The notes under the pieces are model-generated. The model had not been told where the DNA came from. It worked only from the letters and a program-made list of their open reading frames with translations, and searched no databases. From assembly GCA_025353765.1 (NCBI GenBank), contig JANXOD010000016.1, positions 310,001 to 374,000 of the forward strand: DNA of 64,000 nt, read 5' to 3'. The DNA is from Sphingobacteriales bacterium. GTDB taxonomy: Bacteria > Bacteroidota > Bacteroidia > Sphingobacteriales > Sphingobacteriaceae. Of the stretch, positions 1-9,896 are shown in pieces. The position numbers and the translations under genes are program-made. How positions within the stretch are numbered: the stretch's first letter is position 1; every line of letters begins with the position of its first letter.

Positions 1-26
1 AAAATAAATATGTTCTTCTCGCCTTA

Positions 27-608
27 TTACCCCTCGGTAGTTGATTTCTTCCCCTTCCTGATTATAAATGAAAATATCATCAAAGCTATGGAAGGTAAAC
101 CAATCCATACCAATTCACTTTGTATTACTGCTAATCCCTTGCCTTTAAAAAAAGTAGTGATGCTAATGGGAGACACTTTAATAGGCCGGAATGGAAAGAA
201 ATAACGTTGATTATTAAATGGCGAAAAAAAGGCTACACCCAATCCGCCTGTGGTCATAGCATCCAGTATAGCATGAGATACACAGGATAAGAACAGGAAT
301 ATAAAGATCCGTGTTTTCTCTTTTGAAGTTTGCGATCGGTAAAAAGCAAAAACAAGTACTATTGAAAGAATAAGGGCAAATACAATAGAATGTGTAAATC
401 CACGATGTCCCCAAAATGAATCATATGGAACACCGAATTTAAATCCTATGGAGTCTGCATCAGGTAGAATAGAAACAATCATTCCCATTAACATAAGTTT
501 TCCCTGCATTCTTTTTACAATGCCTGTAGAGCCAAATGCTAATGATGCGGCTGCATGTCCGAATGCTGATGCCATGATAACAGGAATTTCTTCTTGTAAA
601 GAAAGCAA
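27..608 (-). CDS. Metal-dependent hydrolase, YdjM/DUF457-type inner-membrane protein
   Basis: 193-aa ORF; HAAASLAFG start, PDADSIGF and WGHRGFTHS motifs, several TM segments, typical of the DUF457/YdjM family. Confidence 0.8.
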   Translation of the reverse strand: MLSLQEEIPVIMASAFGHAAASLAFGSTGIVKRMQGKLMLMGMIVSILPDADSIGFKFGVPYDSFWGHRGFTHSIVFALILSIVLVFAFYRSQTSKEKTRIFIFLFLSCVSHAILDAMTTGGLGVAFFSPFNNQRYFFPFRPIKVSPISITTFFKGKGLAVIQSELVWIGLPSIALMIFSFIIRKGKKSTTEG

Positions 609-750
609 ATTTTTTTGAGAGGAAATCTGAAGCGAAAAGCCTTATCGTCTGTTCGGATAGCTGTGATAGGATAATTTAATTAAATGCGATTGTAATTAAA
701 ATATTCAAGCTATTTTTAGCAGGTTATATAAAACCTAAAATCACCTTTAA

Positions 751-1251
751 ATGGAAAAGATTTGGAATGAATTCATTGGTCATCTTACTAAAACAGAGCC
801 GGAGTCCCTTAGCAAAATTAACCCTCCTGCTACAACAGAGCAATTAAATGAAGCTAAGGCTATATTGGGTTCTGTATTTCACGAAGATATAGAACAGCTT
901 TACCATTTAGCAAATGGATTTACAGAGGGCGCTTATTTACTTAGAGATGATTATCGTATTTTGCCCATAGATGAAATGATTAAACAATCTCTTGCTTTGG
1001 CAGGAAAGCGTATTTTTACTGATTATGAAGCCGGGCAATCCAGAAAAATAAAAAAAGGTGATATGATTGTTTTGGCATTAGCTGAAGAAGATAATTGTGA
1101 TGTAGAAAAAATAAGTATTTCTGTTACAAGAGGAAAAACGAATGTTGCCATTTGGTTTAAAGAAGACGGAATTCATGATTATGAAGAAGTTATTGATACT
1201 TCAGAAACTTTAGAAGAATGGCTAACCTCAGTATTAGAGTATTACAGTTAG
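751..1251 (+). CDS. SMI1/KNR4 family protein
   Basis: 166-aa ORF with PPATTEQLNEAKAILG...LYHLANGF pattern typical of SMI1_KNR4 domains. Confidence 0.7.
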   Translation: MEKIWNEFIGHLTKTEPESLSKINPPATTEQLNEAKAILGSVFHEDIEQLYHLANGFTEGAYLLRDDYRILPIDEMIKQSLALAGKRIFTDYEAGQSRKIKKGDMIVLALAEEDNCDVEKISISVTRGKTNVAIWFKEDGIHDYEEVIDTSETLEEWLTSVLEYYS

Positions 1252-1277
1252 AAAGAATAAAGAAATTAAAGAGAACA

Positions 1278-1799
1278 ATGCCTCTCATATTACCAGTAAA
1301 AGGAAAATCACCCAGCATCGGAAACGATTGTTTCATTGCAGAAAATGCGACTATTGTGGGCGAGGTAGTCATGGGCAATAACTGTTCGGTATGGTTTAAT
1401 GCGGTCATCCGCGGAGACGTAAATTCTATTCATATCGGCAATAATACCAATATCCAGGATGGAGCCGTCATTCATTGTACATATCAAAAAGCGGCAACTA
1501 CTATTGGGAATAATGTTTCCATAGGCCATAATGCTTTAGTACATGGTTGTACCTTACAGGATCATGTTTTGATTGGGATGGGCGCTATTGTGATGGATCA
1601 TGTGGTTGTGGAAGAGTATTGCATTATTGCAGCAGGTGCTGTCGTATTAGAGAATACCATTTGTGAATCCGGCTTTTTATATGCGGGTATGCCGGCCAAA
1701 AAGATAAAACCGATTACAGATCATCAGCGTGAATTGCTCAATAAACTTTCTGAAAACTATATGATGTATTCCAAATGGTTTACTGATCCGGAGGGATAG
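1278..1799 (+). CDS. Gamma carbonic anhydrase-like hexapeptide-repeat protein (YrdA family)
   Basis: Left-handed beta-helix repeats, GDVNSIHIGNNTNIQDGAVIH and VSIGHNALVHGC; start placed at the internal ATG 1278 (MPLILPVKGKSPSIG). Confidence 0.9.
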   Translation: MPLILPVKGKSPSIGNDCFIAENATIVGEVVMGNNCSVWFNAVIRGDVNSIHIGNNTNIQDGAVIHCTYQKAATTIGNNVSIGHNALVHGCTLQDHVLIGMGAIVMDHVVVEEYCIIAAGAVVLENTICESGFLYAGMPAKKIKPITDHQRELLNKLSENYMMYSKWFTDPEG

Positions 1800-3414
1800 A
1801 GATTTTTTCTTCCAGGTCCCAGTTTGGGCGAAGCGATATTTCTTTATCAAAGTTCCAGATCTTTTCGGGATGTTTCTTTGTTTTAACATTGCCCGTATCC
1901 CATTGCCCGTTTTTATTTGCATCATAAACCACCCGGATATAGTATTTTGCGGTGGGATAAGAAGTATAATTTATAGTGGTGTTTTTTGTGATTACATCTG
2001 TGCGAAGTACATTTTCTTTATCATTTAACCACTGTACTAAATAACTTTTGCTGGTATCAGGAACAGTAACAGCTATAGCAATGCTTCCGTAATTATCCTC
2101 CGTATCTAAAACAAATTTCCTTGTATAGGCTTTTGATTTTGTCCCAAACAAATCTGTAAAAGCATTGTCAGCCAGTTTAATAATGTAATTCTTATTAAGT
2201 TTCCAGGGATATTTTAAAGTATACGAACGAATGGAATTATCATTTTTCAGTACCTGAAAGCCCTTAACGGGGATGGAATCTTCCAGAATACTCACCTTTG
2301 ATTCATCAAAAGAAGCCATAGGAGATGAAAATGTTAAAGATACATCGGTCCTTGGCTTTAATTTACCAGAGCCTAAATTGTCGCTTATAGTGACCGCTCT
2401 TTTATAAGCATCTCTTTTATCTCTCCGCAAAATAACGGTATCCAATCTTTTTAAGTCATCACTAACAGCAACCCGGATAGAATCAAAGGTTAATTCGGGT
2501 AACCATAATAAAGCAGAATCTTTCTTGGTAGTAAACTCTACTGTTTTTTTGCTATCTAATGTTGCCGGCTCTATAATTTGTACTGTAGGATTGAGTAAAG
2601 TTTTATTAAACGCAAGAGTAATTCTGCCATCATTTTCTATCTTATGACCTAAAACAGAAAAGGAATTAGGTACTTCCTTAAATACTTCTAATTGAATACC
2701 GGATACATTTTTATTCAGGACTAGAGAATCTTTTAAAAACCCAATTTCTTCATTATTGGGATTATTATAAATCCGGTCACCGCCTTGTTCCTTTAAAGCA
2801 TAAATGCGATAGGTGTTTTCTCTCAGGTTTTGAAGCTTAAAATTACCAGCCGAGTCTGTCGTTGTGAAAATACTTGCCCTCTTTTTTCCGAACAGAGAAT
2901 CCTGTTTTATGGGTAGGATGAAAACGGTAATATCCTTTAATTTTTCTTTGCTTAAGAAGTCAGCTACATTTCCGCTTATGGACAGAGAGTCTATTTTATC
3001 TCCTGTAGAAAACACATAAGTATAATTTTTTAAGACGTTACTTTCATTCACATCCACTATTGCTTTTCCAAAGTTGATGGTATAAGTAGTGTTTTTTTCT
3101 AAGGAGTCTTCAAATGTTATTTCAAGTAATTTTTTCTTTGCTTTAAAGATGGGCATTTTATCCAGAGCCGGAGAGATGCTGATTTCTGTGAATTCATTAT
3201 TCAGTTTTATAAATTCATCAAATTGAATTCCAATTTTTTTAGCGGCGAAATTTCTCGTTAGATTTTTTGGCGTTTCTTTCAAAACCTTAGGCGGAGTTAC
3301 ATCCCTTGGTCCGCCGGAGGGTTGTTGCACACTTGCACATCCCGAAAAAAGGATGAGCATAGAAAAACCCGGTAAAAAAAATGCTGAAAATATCTTATTT
3401 AAAAAATTGGCCAT
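1780..3414 (-). CDS. Ig-like domain-containing lipoprotein (SbsA-type Ig-like domain)
   Basis: Lipobox LILFSGCAS; PPKVLKETPKNLTRNFAAKKIGIQFDEFI is typical of Bacteroidota Ig-like surface lipoproteins. Confidence 0.75.
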   Translation of the reverse strand: MANFLNKIFSAFFLPGFSMLILFSGCASVQQPSGGPRDVTPPKVLKETPKNLTRNFAAKKIGIQFDEFIKLNNEFTEISISPALDKMPIFKAKKKLLEITFEDSLEKNTTYTINFGKAIVDVNESNVLKNYTYVFSTGDKIDSLSISGNVADFLSKEKLKDITVFILPIKQDSLFGKKRASIFTTTDSAGNFKLQNLRENTYRIYALKEQGGDRIYNNPNNEEIGFLKDSLVLNKNVSGIQLEVFKEVPNSFSVLGHKIENDGRITLAFNKTLLNPTVQIIEPATLDSKKTVEFTTKKDSALLWLPELTFDSIRVAVSDDLKRLDTVILRRDKRDAYKRAVTISDNLGSGKLKPRTDVSLTFSSPMASFDESKVSILEDSIPVKGFQVLKNDNSIRSYTLKYPWKLNKNYIIKLADNAFTDLFGTKSKAYTRKFVLDTEDNYGSIAIAVTVPDTSKSYLVQWLNDKENVLRTDVITKNTTINYTSYPTAKYYIRVVYDANKNGQWDTGNVKTKKHPEKIWNFDKEISLRPNWDLEEKISIPPDQ

Positions 3415-3549
3415 TTATAAGCTTTTAGACAGACTTTGTGTTTTTATTAAAGATTATGTTTCCCTTAGGTAAAACAATGGATTACATGGCATTATTTTAA
3501 GTGCCTTAAATTATAAATTCAAATTACTTAAAATCAGGTATTTATATTT

Positions 3550-5412
3550 TTATTTTGCCATATGAACCATTAAAACAGAAATATCTGAAGGAGAAACACC
3601 AGAAATCCGGGATGCTTGCCCTAAAGTTTTTGGTTTTATTTTCATGAGCTTTTCACGAGCTTCTTTGGATAGCGAAACTAAATTTACATAATTGAATTCC
3701 GGATTTATTTCCCGGTCTTCCATGCGTTTCATCTTATCTACTATCTCCAATTCTTTTTCAAAATAGCTTTCATATTTTACTTTTATTTCTGCCTGCTCAA
3801 TTGTTTCCTTATCATAACTATTCAATATCTCATCAAATGTTTTATCCGCTTTGCGCAGATCTGCAAATGTTACCTGAGGCCTTGTTATTAACTGGAACAT
3901 CTTTGCATTTTGTGTGAGCGCTGATGTATCTAAGTCTGCTAACAAATAATTTACTTTATCGGGTGAAATAGATGTGGTTTTTAAATAATGAACAATCGTA
4001 TCTGCATTTTCAACTTTTTGTTTTACTTTTTCTAAACGTTCATCATTTATTAATCCTAACTCATGACCGATAGGGCTTAAGCGAATATCTGCATTATCCT
4101 GGCGTAATAATAAGCGATGTTCTGCTCTGGAAGTAAACATTCGGTAAGGCTCTTCAGTACCCTTTGTTACCAGATCATCAATCAAGACTCCAATGTATGA
4201 TTCTGCTCTTTTTAGAATTAGTTCATGCTTATCATTAATTTTTTGATGTGCATTGATGCCAGCAATAAAACCCTGACAAGCAGCTTCTTCATAGCCGGTT
4301 GTTCCATTTATCTGACCCGCAAGAAATAAGTTCTTAAGTTTTTTGGTTTCTAATGTTAAACTTAATTGGGTAGGCGGAAAGAAATCATATTCAATAGCAT
4401 AACCCGGACGGAACATTTTCGCATTCTCAAATCCGGGTATTTGGGTTAAAGCTCTGTATTGAACATCTTCGGGTAAGGATGTAGAAAACCCGTTCACATA
4501 AATCTCACAGGTATTCCAGCCTTCTGGTTCTACAAATATTTGATGTCTTTCGCGTTCTGCGAATCGATTAATTTTATCCTCGATAGAAGGGCAGTAGCGT
4601 GGACCTAAGCCCTTTATCCGGCCGGTAAACATGGGAGATTTTTCAAAACCTTCTTTTAGAGCTTCGTGTACGGCAGAGTTTGTATAGGTGATCCAGCAAC
4701 AACGTTGATCTTTTGGCAATTCCACATCTGTATAAGAAAAACGACCCCGATCTTCATCTCCCCATTGTTCTTCCATCTTGGTATAATCCAATGATCGTCC
4801 GTCAACACGGGGAGGAGTTCCGGTTTTCATTCTTCCGGCTTCAAAACCTAATTCAACCAGTTGTTCTGTAATTCCTGTTGCTGCCTTTTCACCCGTTCTG
4901 CCTCCGCCAAATCGTTTTTCACCAATATGGATGATACCGTTTAAAAAAGTTCCATTAGTTAACACAACAGCTTTAGAAGATATTTCAATTCCTAGAGATG
5001 TTTTTACGCCACAAACCTGATCATCTTTCAAGAGGAGAGACGTAACGGTATCTTGCCAGAAATCTACGTTTGGTGTTTTTTCGAGCATTAAGCGCCACTC
5101 TTCAGCAAAGCGCATCCGATCATTTTGTGATCTCGGGCTCCACATGGCAGGGCCTTTAGAGCGGTTAAGCATCCTGAACTGTATAGTCGTTTTATCGGTG
5201 ATAATTCCTGAATATCCTCCAAGTGCATCTATTTCGCGAACAATTTGGCCTTTTGCAACACCGCCCATGGCCGGGTTACAACTCATTTGGGCAATAGTAC
5301 CCATGTTCATGGTAATTAATAGAACAGAGGAACCCAGGTTAGCTGCTGCTGCTGCTGCTTCACATCCGGCATGACCGGCCCCAACTACTATGACGTCGTA
5401 TTTTTTAAACAT
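3550..5412 (-). CDS. mnmG: tRNA uridine-5-carboxymethylaminomethyl(34) synthesis enzyme MnmG (GidA)
   Basis: 620 aa; N-term [25 protein letters not shown] motif, [25 protein letters not shown]-term [19 protein letters not shown]. Confidence 0.98.
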   Translation of the reverse strand: MFKKYDVIVVGAGHAGCEAAAAAANLGSSVLLITMNMGTIAQMSCNPAMGGVAKGQIVREIDALGGYSGIITDKTTIQFRMLNRSKGPAMWSPRSQNDRMRFAEEWRLMLEKTPNVDFWQDTVTSLLLKDDQVCGVKTSLGIEISSKAVVLTNGTFLNGIIHIGEKRFGGGRTGEKAATGITEQLVELGFEAGRMKTGTPPRVDGRSLDYTKMEEQWGDEDRGRFSYTDVELPKDQRCCWITYTNSAVHEALKEGFEKSPMFTGRIKGLGPRYCPSIEDKINRFAERERHQIFVEPEGWNTCEIYVNGFSTSLPEDVQYRALTQIPGFENAKMFRPGYAIEYDFFPPTQLSLTLETKKLKNLFLAGQINGTTGYEEAACQGFIAGINAHQKINDKHELILKRAESYIGVLIDDLVTKGTEEPYRMFTSRAEHRLLLRQDNADIRLSPIGHELGLINDERLEKVKQKVENADTIVHYLKTTSISPDKVNYLLADLDTSALTQNAKMFQLITRPQVTFADLRKADKTFDEILNSYDKETIEQAEIKVKYESYFEKELEIVDKMKRMEDREINPEFNYVNLVSLSKEAREKLMKIKPKTLGQASRISGVSPSDISVLMVHMAK

Positions 5413-5421
5413 TTTATTTTA

Positions 5422-5437
5422 TGTTCCACGTGGAACA
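5422..5437. promoter_or_regulatory. parS-like ParB-binding site
   Basis: TGTTCCACGTGGAACA, perfect 16-bp palindrome matching the chromosomal parS consensus (TGTTNCACGTGNAACA). Confidence 0.8.
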
Positions 5438-5463
5438 CGCTTTATTTTTTATAAAATTACTCA

Positions 5464-5715
5464 TTACTTTTTTAATGTTTCACGTGGAACACGTTTGAAT
5501 AATGGAATTAACGCAACGGCAACCCAAATACTTTCAAGTATTACGAAGGGGTAAAAGCTAATCATATAGGATGAGATGCCGCAAAGCCCTGCTCCAAAAA
5601 TGTTCAAAAGACTATATAACTTGTCTTCGGTTGATAAAACCTTTTTGAGATTTAAGAAAAATGCAATTAGCAATAATATAACGCCCAGGGATGCAAGAAT
5701 GTCAGATAGTTTCAT
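5464..5715 (-). CDS. Small integral membrane protein (CBU_0592-like)
   Basis: 83 aa, multiple TM segments, conserved length/pattern SLLNIFGAGLCGISSYM...ESIWVAVALIPL. Confidence 0.7.
   Translation of the reverse strand: MKLSDILASLGVILLLIAFFLNLKKVLSTEDKLYSLLNIFGAGLCGISSYMISFYPFVILESIWVAVALIPLFKRVPRETLKK
5476..5491. promoter_or_regulatory. Second parS-like site, inside the 3' end of the upstream membrane-protein CDS
   Basis: TGTTTCACGTGGAACA, one arm mismatch from a perfect palindrome, 54 bp from the first site. Confidence 0.7.
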
Positions 5716-5718
5716 GTT

Positions 5719-7578
5719 TTATTTTAATTCTGATAGCTCTAACCATCGTAGGGTTTTGCTATCTAATTCTTCGGTTTGTTTTTTAATTTGTTGCGCTAAG
5801 TCAGAAAGCTTGTTGTGGTCTGTGATACCTGAATTTAACTCAGTTGTTAAAGTGAGTATGCTTTCTTCAATATTTTTTACTTCCGCCTCAATATCCGCCA
5901 ATTCTTTTTCTTCTTTAAATGAAAGCTTCTTTTTTGGAGATTCTATTTCAGTTGAAACGGGAGATGCTTTTGGAGTTTCTTTAATGTTTGCTTTAAATTC
6001 TTCCTGTTCTAACCTATAGTCTGTATAATTACCGGAGTAAATAGTCACATTGCCATCTCCTTCAAATATAAAAAGCTGATCAGTTAACCGGTCAATGAGA
6101 TATCTATCATGAGAAACAAGCATTAAAACGCCCGGAAAATTCAATAAAAAATCTTCTAAAACATTAAGGGTATCAATATCCAGATCATTGGTTGGCTCAT
6201 CCAAAATCATAAAATTTGGATTTTTCATTAGAACACGCATGAGCTGTAAACGCTTTTTTTCGCCACCACTTAACTTATTGACGAAGCCGTATTGCTTTGC
6301 AGGAGGAAATAAAAAATGTGTGAGAACCTGGCTTGCAGTTAGATTTTTTCCATCAGCCATGGTAATGTACTCTGCTACATTTTTAACTACATCTATTACG
6401 CGTTCATCACCTTTAAATTCTAAACCACCCTGGCGATAATATCCAAACGATGTTGTTTCTCCAACGTTTATAGATCCTTTATCTGGTTTTAGTGTACCGG
6501 TAATCATATTTAATAAAGTAGACTTACCTGTACCGTTTTTTCCCGCTACTCCAATCCGATCACCTTTTTTGAAGGTGTAACTAAACTCAGAAATTACAGG
6601 ATGATTATTAAAAGACTTGCTTACTTTTTCAAGTTCCAGAATTTTATTCCCCTGACGGGATACATTAATGCTTAATTCTAAAGATAATTTCCCCTGACGA
6701 CCTTTGGTTTTTTCTTCCAGATCATAAAAAGAATCAATCCTCGATTTTGATTTGGTAGTTCTGGCTTTAGGTTGCCTGCGCATCCATTCTAGTTCACGGC
6801 GGAGTAAATTACTGTTCTTTTCAAAAGAAGCATCTTCCGCAGCATTTTGTTCTGCTTTCTTTTCAAGGTAATAACTATAATTTCCTTTAAATACCTGGAG
6901 CTTTCCTCTATCCAGTTCCATGATTTGTCCGGAAACATTATCCAGAAAATATCGGTCATGCGTAACGAGCAATATTGTTTTTTGCCCCGTTGTAAGGAAA
7001 TTCTCCAGCCATTCAATCGTTTCAATATCTAAATGATTGGTAGGCTCATCCAGAATATAAACATCCGGATCGTCTATTAATAGTTTTGCCAAAGCAAGCC
7101 GCTTTCGCTGACCGCCTGAAAGGGTAACTATTTTTTGATCTAATCGTTGAATACCTAATCTTCCTAATATTGTTTTTATCTCATACTCGTATTCCCAGGC
7201 ATTGTGGGTACTTAATTCATCCATTAGATGATTCAATAGCTTCTCATCATGAACTTCCTTACCAACAGCTTCTTCATACTGGCGAATGAGCTGCTGTTGG
7301 GTATTTCCAATAGAATAAATAAAATCACTAATGGTTTCCTGCTCATTAAATTGAGGATCCTGCTCCAGGTAACCAATACGTAAATCACGTTCTGTAACCA
7401 CTTTGCCCAACGTAGGAGATAATAATCCCGAAAGGATGCGCAAAAGGGTAGATTTCCCGGTTCCGTTTATCCCAACCAGTGCAATACGATCGCCTTTTTC
7501 TATACCAACATATAACTCTTTAAATAGCCATGCATCATTAAATGAATGCCCTAATTGTTCTGTAGATAATATACTCAC
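5719..7578 (-). CDS. ABC-F family ATP-binding protein (Uup-like)
   Basis: Two ABC domains: GINGTGKST, LSGGQRKRLALAKLL and GKNGTGKST, LSGGEKKRLQLMRVL; interdomain linker and C-terminal coiled coil. Confidence 0.95.
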   Translation of the reverse strand: MSILSTEQLGHSFNDAWLFKELYVGIEKGDRIALVGINGTGKSTLLRILSGLLSPTLGKVVTERDLRIGYLEQDPQFNEQETISDFIYSIGNTQQQLIRQYEEAVGKEVHDEKLLNHLMDELSTHNAWEYEYEIKTILGRLGIQRLDQKIVTLSGGQRKRLALAKLLIDDPDVYILDEPTNHLDIETIEWLENFLTTGQKTILLVTHDRYFLDNVSGQIMELDRGKLQVFKGNYSYYLEKKAEQNAAEDASFEKNSNLLRRELEWMRRQPKARTTKSKSRIDSFYDLEEKTKGRQGKLSLELSINVSRQGNKILELEKVSKSFNNHPVISEFSYTFKKGDRIGVAGKNGTGKSTLLNMITGTLKPDKGSINVGETTSFGYYRQGGLEFKGDERVIDVVKNVAEYITMADGKNLTASQVLTHFLFPPAKQYGFVNKLSGGEKKRLQLMRVLMKNPNFMILDEPTNDLDIDTLNVLEDFLLNFPGVLMLVSHDRYLIDRLTDQLFIFEGDGNVTIYSGNYTDYRLEQEEFKANIKETPKASPVSTEIESPKKKLSFKEEKELADIEAEVKNIEESILTLTTELNSGITDHNKLSDLAQQIKKQTEELDSKTLRWLELSELK

Positions 7579-8231
7579 GCTAATTCTTGTATTTGGGTTG
7601 ATGAATAGGTAAAAATTCCTTTAAGATCTTTTAAAGATTGATTTATCAGTGCTTTGGCGACATTTTCTGCTTTTGTACTTCGGTATTTTTTTAGGGAACC
7701 AAACAATAAGGGGTCGATTAAACGGCTTAGGGGTTTCATAATTTTATCATCTATGCGTTTTTCTTTACGATTGCCATATAAGTACGATGGTTGATAGATG
7801 TGTAGGCTTGGATAATTCAATTTTTTCAGTTCTTCTTCCAGTTCGCCCTTTAATTTTAAGTAAGAATTAGAAGATTTGGGATTTGCATTAAGTGATGTAA
7901 CAATATGAAATTGAGTAACATCATTCAATAATCCAATTTTTGCTATTTCCAGAGGGTAGATAAGATCAACTTTTCTATACGTTGCCACATCCGGAGTTTT
8001 ATTTTTAGTCGTACCGATGCAACTAAAAATGATATCGCCCTTAATTTCAGCAGCATGTTTTGCCAGATCATCAAAATCAACAACCAATTGTTTTATTTTT
8101 GGATGGTTAATTTCTATAGTATGGCGAACGAGCAATAAAACCCCGTTAAATGAACTAATATTTGAAATTAATTCTACTAATTGACTGCCAATAAGTCCAC
8201 TTGAACCAACTATAATGGCTTTTTTTAACAT
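7575..8231 (-). CDS. NAD(P)H-binding oxidoreductase (HTATIP2-like Rossmann SDR)
   Basis: MLKKAIIVGSSGLIGSQLVELI, FSCIGTTKNKTP, YLKLKGELEEEL; upstream -7-like TACCTTTG at 8253-8260 supports this start. Confidence 0.85.
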   Translation of the reverse strand: MLKKAIIVGSSGLIGSQLVELISNISSFNGVLLLVRHTIEINHPKIKQLVVDFDDLAKHAAEIKGDIIFSCIGTTKNKTPDVATYRKVDLIYPLEIAKIGLLNDVTQFHIVTSLNANPKSSNSYLKLKGELEEELKKLNYPSLHIYQPSYLYGNRKEKRIDDKIMKPLSRLIDPLLFGSLKKYRSTKAENVAKALINQSLKDLKGIFTYSSTQIQELA

Positions 8232-8319
8232 GTAATAATTATTAATGAGGTGCAAAGGTACACATTACTAAGTTTGGAATAAATATTGTATGTTTAAACA
8301 TGCAATAAAAAATATAAAA

Positions 8320-9030
8320 ATGAAAACAATCACACATTTAGCTAAAGATCGCGGTATACAAGATCATGGCTGGTTAAAAGCAGCACATTCATTCAGTTTT
8401 GCAAACTATCACGATCCGGCAAAAATGTATTTTGGTTTGTTAAGGGTACTTAACGATGATATTGTAGCGCCCGGAATGGGTTTCGGAACTCATGGCCATG
8501 ATAATATGGAAATTGTGACCATTCCATTAAAAGGTGCGTTGGCTCATAAAGATAGCCTGGGTTCAGAGGGTTTAATTGGTTTAAACGAAGTGCAGATCAT
8601 GTCTGCAGGTAAAGGAATTCAACATTCTGAATTTAATGGTTCTTCTACAGATGAAGTAAACCTGCTGCAGGTCTGGGTTTTTCCTAAGGAAAAGAATATT
8701 GAACCGAGGTATGATCAAAAAAGATTTGATCCACAAAATTCTCACAATCTATTCCAAACGGTAGTTTCTCCGGTTAAAGATGGAGAAGCCATGTGGATTA
8801 ATCAGGATGCGTTTTTTTCTTTAGGAAATTTTGACGCAGGCAAAACAGCTAATTATAAAATAAAGCATCCCAGAAACGGCGCTTATTTGTTTGTGATTGA
8901 GGGTAAAGTGAAAATTGATAACAAGGAACTGAGTAGACGCGATGCAATTGGTGTTTATGATATAGCAGAAATAGAGTTTGATTTTACGGAAGATTCAAAA
9001 GTGCTGATTATTGAAATACCTATGGAATAA
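8320..9030 (+). CDS. Pirin family protein
   Basis: FGLLRVLNDDIVAPGMGFGTHGHDNMEIVTIPLKGALAHKDS...IMSAGKGIQHSEFN pirin cupin motif; internal ATG start preferred. Confidence 0.93.
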   Translation: MKTITHLAKDRGIQDHGWLKAAHSFSFANYHDPAKMYFGLLRVLNDDIVAPGMGFGTHGHDNMEIVTIPLKGALAHKDSLGSEGLIGLNEVQIMSAGKGIQHSEFNGSSTDEVNLLQVWVFPKEKNIEPRYDQKRFDPQNSHNLFQTVVSPVKDGEAMWINQDAFFSLGNFDAGKTANYKIKHPRNGAYLFVIEGKVKIDNKELSRRDAIGVYDIAEIEFDFTEDSKVLIIEIPME

Positions 9031-9032
9031 AA

Positions 9033-9464
9033 TTAGAAGTTACGTTTAGAAAGGTAATAATTTTCTTTCTGAGTCATTAATACTTTGGCAGTTCTTCCTT
9101 TATCTACATAACCAAGTAAATGAAGAGTACCATGTATCATAACCCGGTGAAGTTCATCTCGTTCAGTAACTTTAAAAGTTATCGCATTTTCACGAATTCG
9201 ATCTATACTGATAAAAATGTCACCTAATACGATCTTTTCTTCTTCACTATTGTCAAATGTGACGATATCTGTATAAGTATCATGCTTAAGATATTGCTGA
9301 TTTATATTTAGCAAATAGGCGTCATTGCAGAAAATAAAAGTGAGTTCTTTAAGTTTTGAACCTTCTTCTCTTATGGCATTGTATACCCAGGTACGGACGA
9401 GTGATTTTTCCTTTAAGGTGTAGGAAATGTCTTCAGAAAAAAAATGAATGGGCAATAGGCTCAC
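9033..9464 (-). CDS. ybeY: rRNA maturation RNase YbeY
   Basis: YTDIVTFDNSEEEKIVLGDIFIS and HRVMIHGTLHLLGYVDKG (YbeY HGxLHLxGYDH-like motif). Confidence 0.93.
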   Translation of the reverse strand: MSLLPIHFFSEDISYTLKEKSLVRTWVYNAIREEGSKLKELTFIFCNDAYLLNINQQYLKHDTYTDIVTFDNSEEEKIVLGDIFISIDRIRENAITFKVTERDELHRVMIHGTLHLLGYVDKGRTAKVLMTQKENYYLSKRNF

Positions 9465-9896
9465 TTAGATTTTAAAATGCAGCTCTAATTCATTGCCTTT
9501 TGTATTGAAAATGCATTGATCGGCAAGCTTTTTTATGATAAATACTCCGCGACCGGTTAAATTTTCAAGATTTTCAGGTGAAGTGGGATCTGGAATATTA
9601 TTAAAATCAAATCCTTCACCTTCATCAGCGATTGTAAAAATTAATCTTTTACCTTCTACAACTTCTAAATTAAGGTAAACCTTCTTGTTAATATCTTCTT
9701 TATTACCATGCACTATGGCATTTATAACAGCTTCACTTAAGCAGGTGAGAACATTAGCATAAATTTCGTCACTAAATCCATACTCTCCACTCAAATTGTC
9801 TACAAAATGTTCAACAGTAGTTATACTATCTAATTTGGATGCTAACTGTAATGTATGCAATATTGTGTTATTTGAAAATTCTGCCTGACTATTCAT
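9465..9896 (-). CDS. ATP-binding protein, anti-sigma regulatory factor/serine kinase-like (HATPase_c_2)
   Basis: LSEAVINAIVHGNK N-box, IADEGEGFDFNNIPDP, GRGVFIIKKLAD G-box. Confidence 0.85.
   Translation of the reverse strand: MNSQAEFSNNTILHTLQLASKLDSITTVEHFVDNLSGEYGFSDEIYANVLTCLSEAVINAIVHGNKEDINKKVYLNLEVVEGKRLIFTIADEGEGFDFNNIPDPTSPENLENLTGRGVFIIKKLADQCIFNTKGNELELHFKI

Noticed and set aside
5576-6019. 147-aa plus-strand ORF
   Set aside because: Antisense to the ABC-F gene end and the small membrane protein; Ser/Phe-rich composition typical of spurious antisense ORFs.
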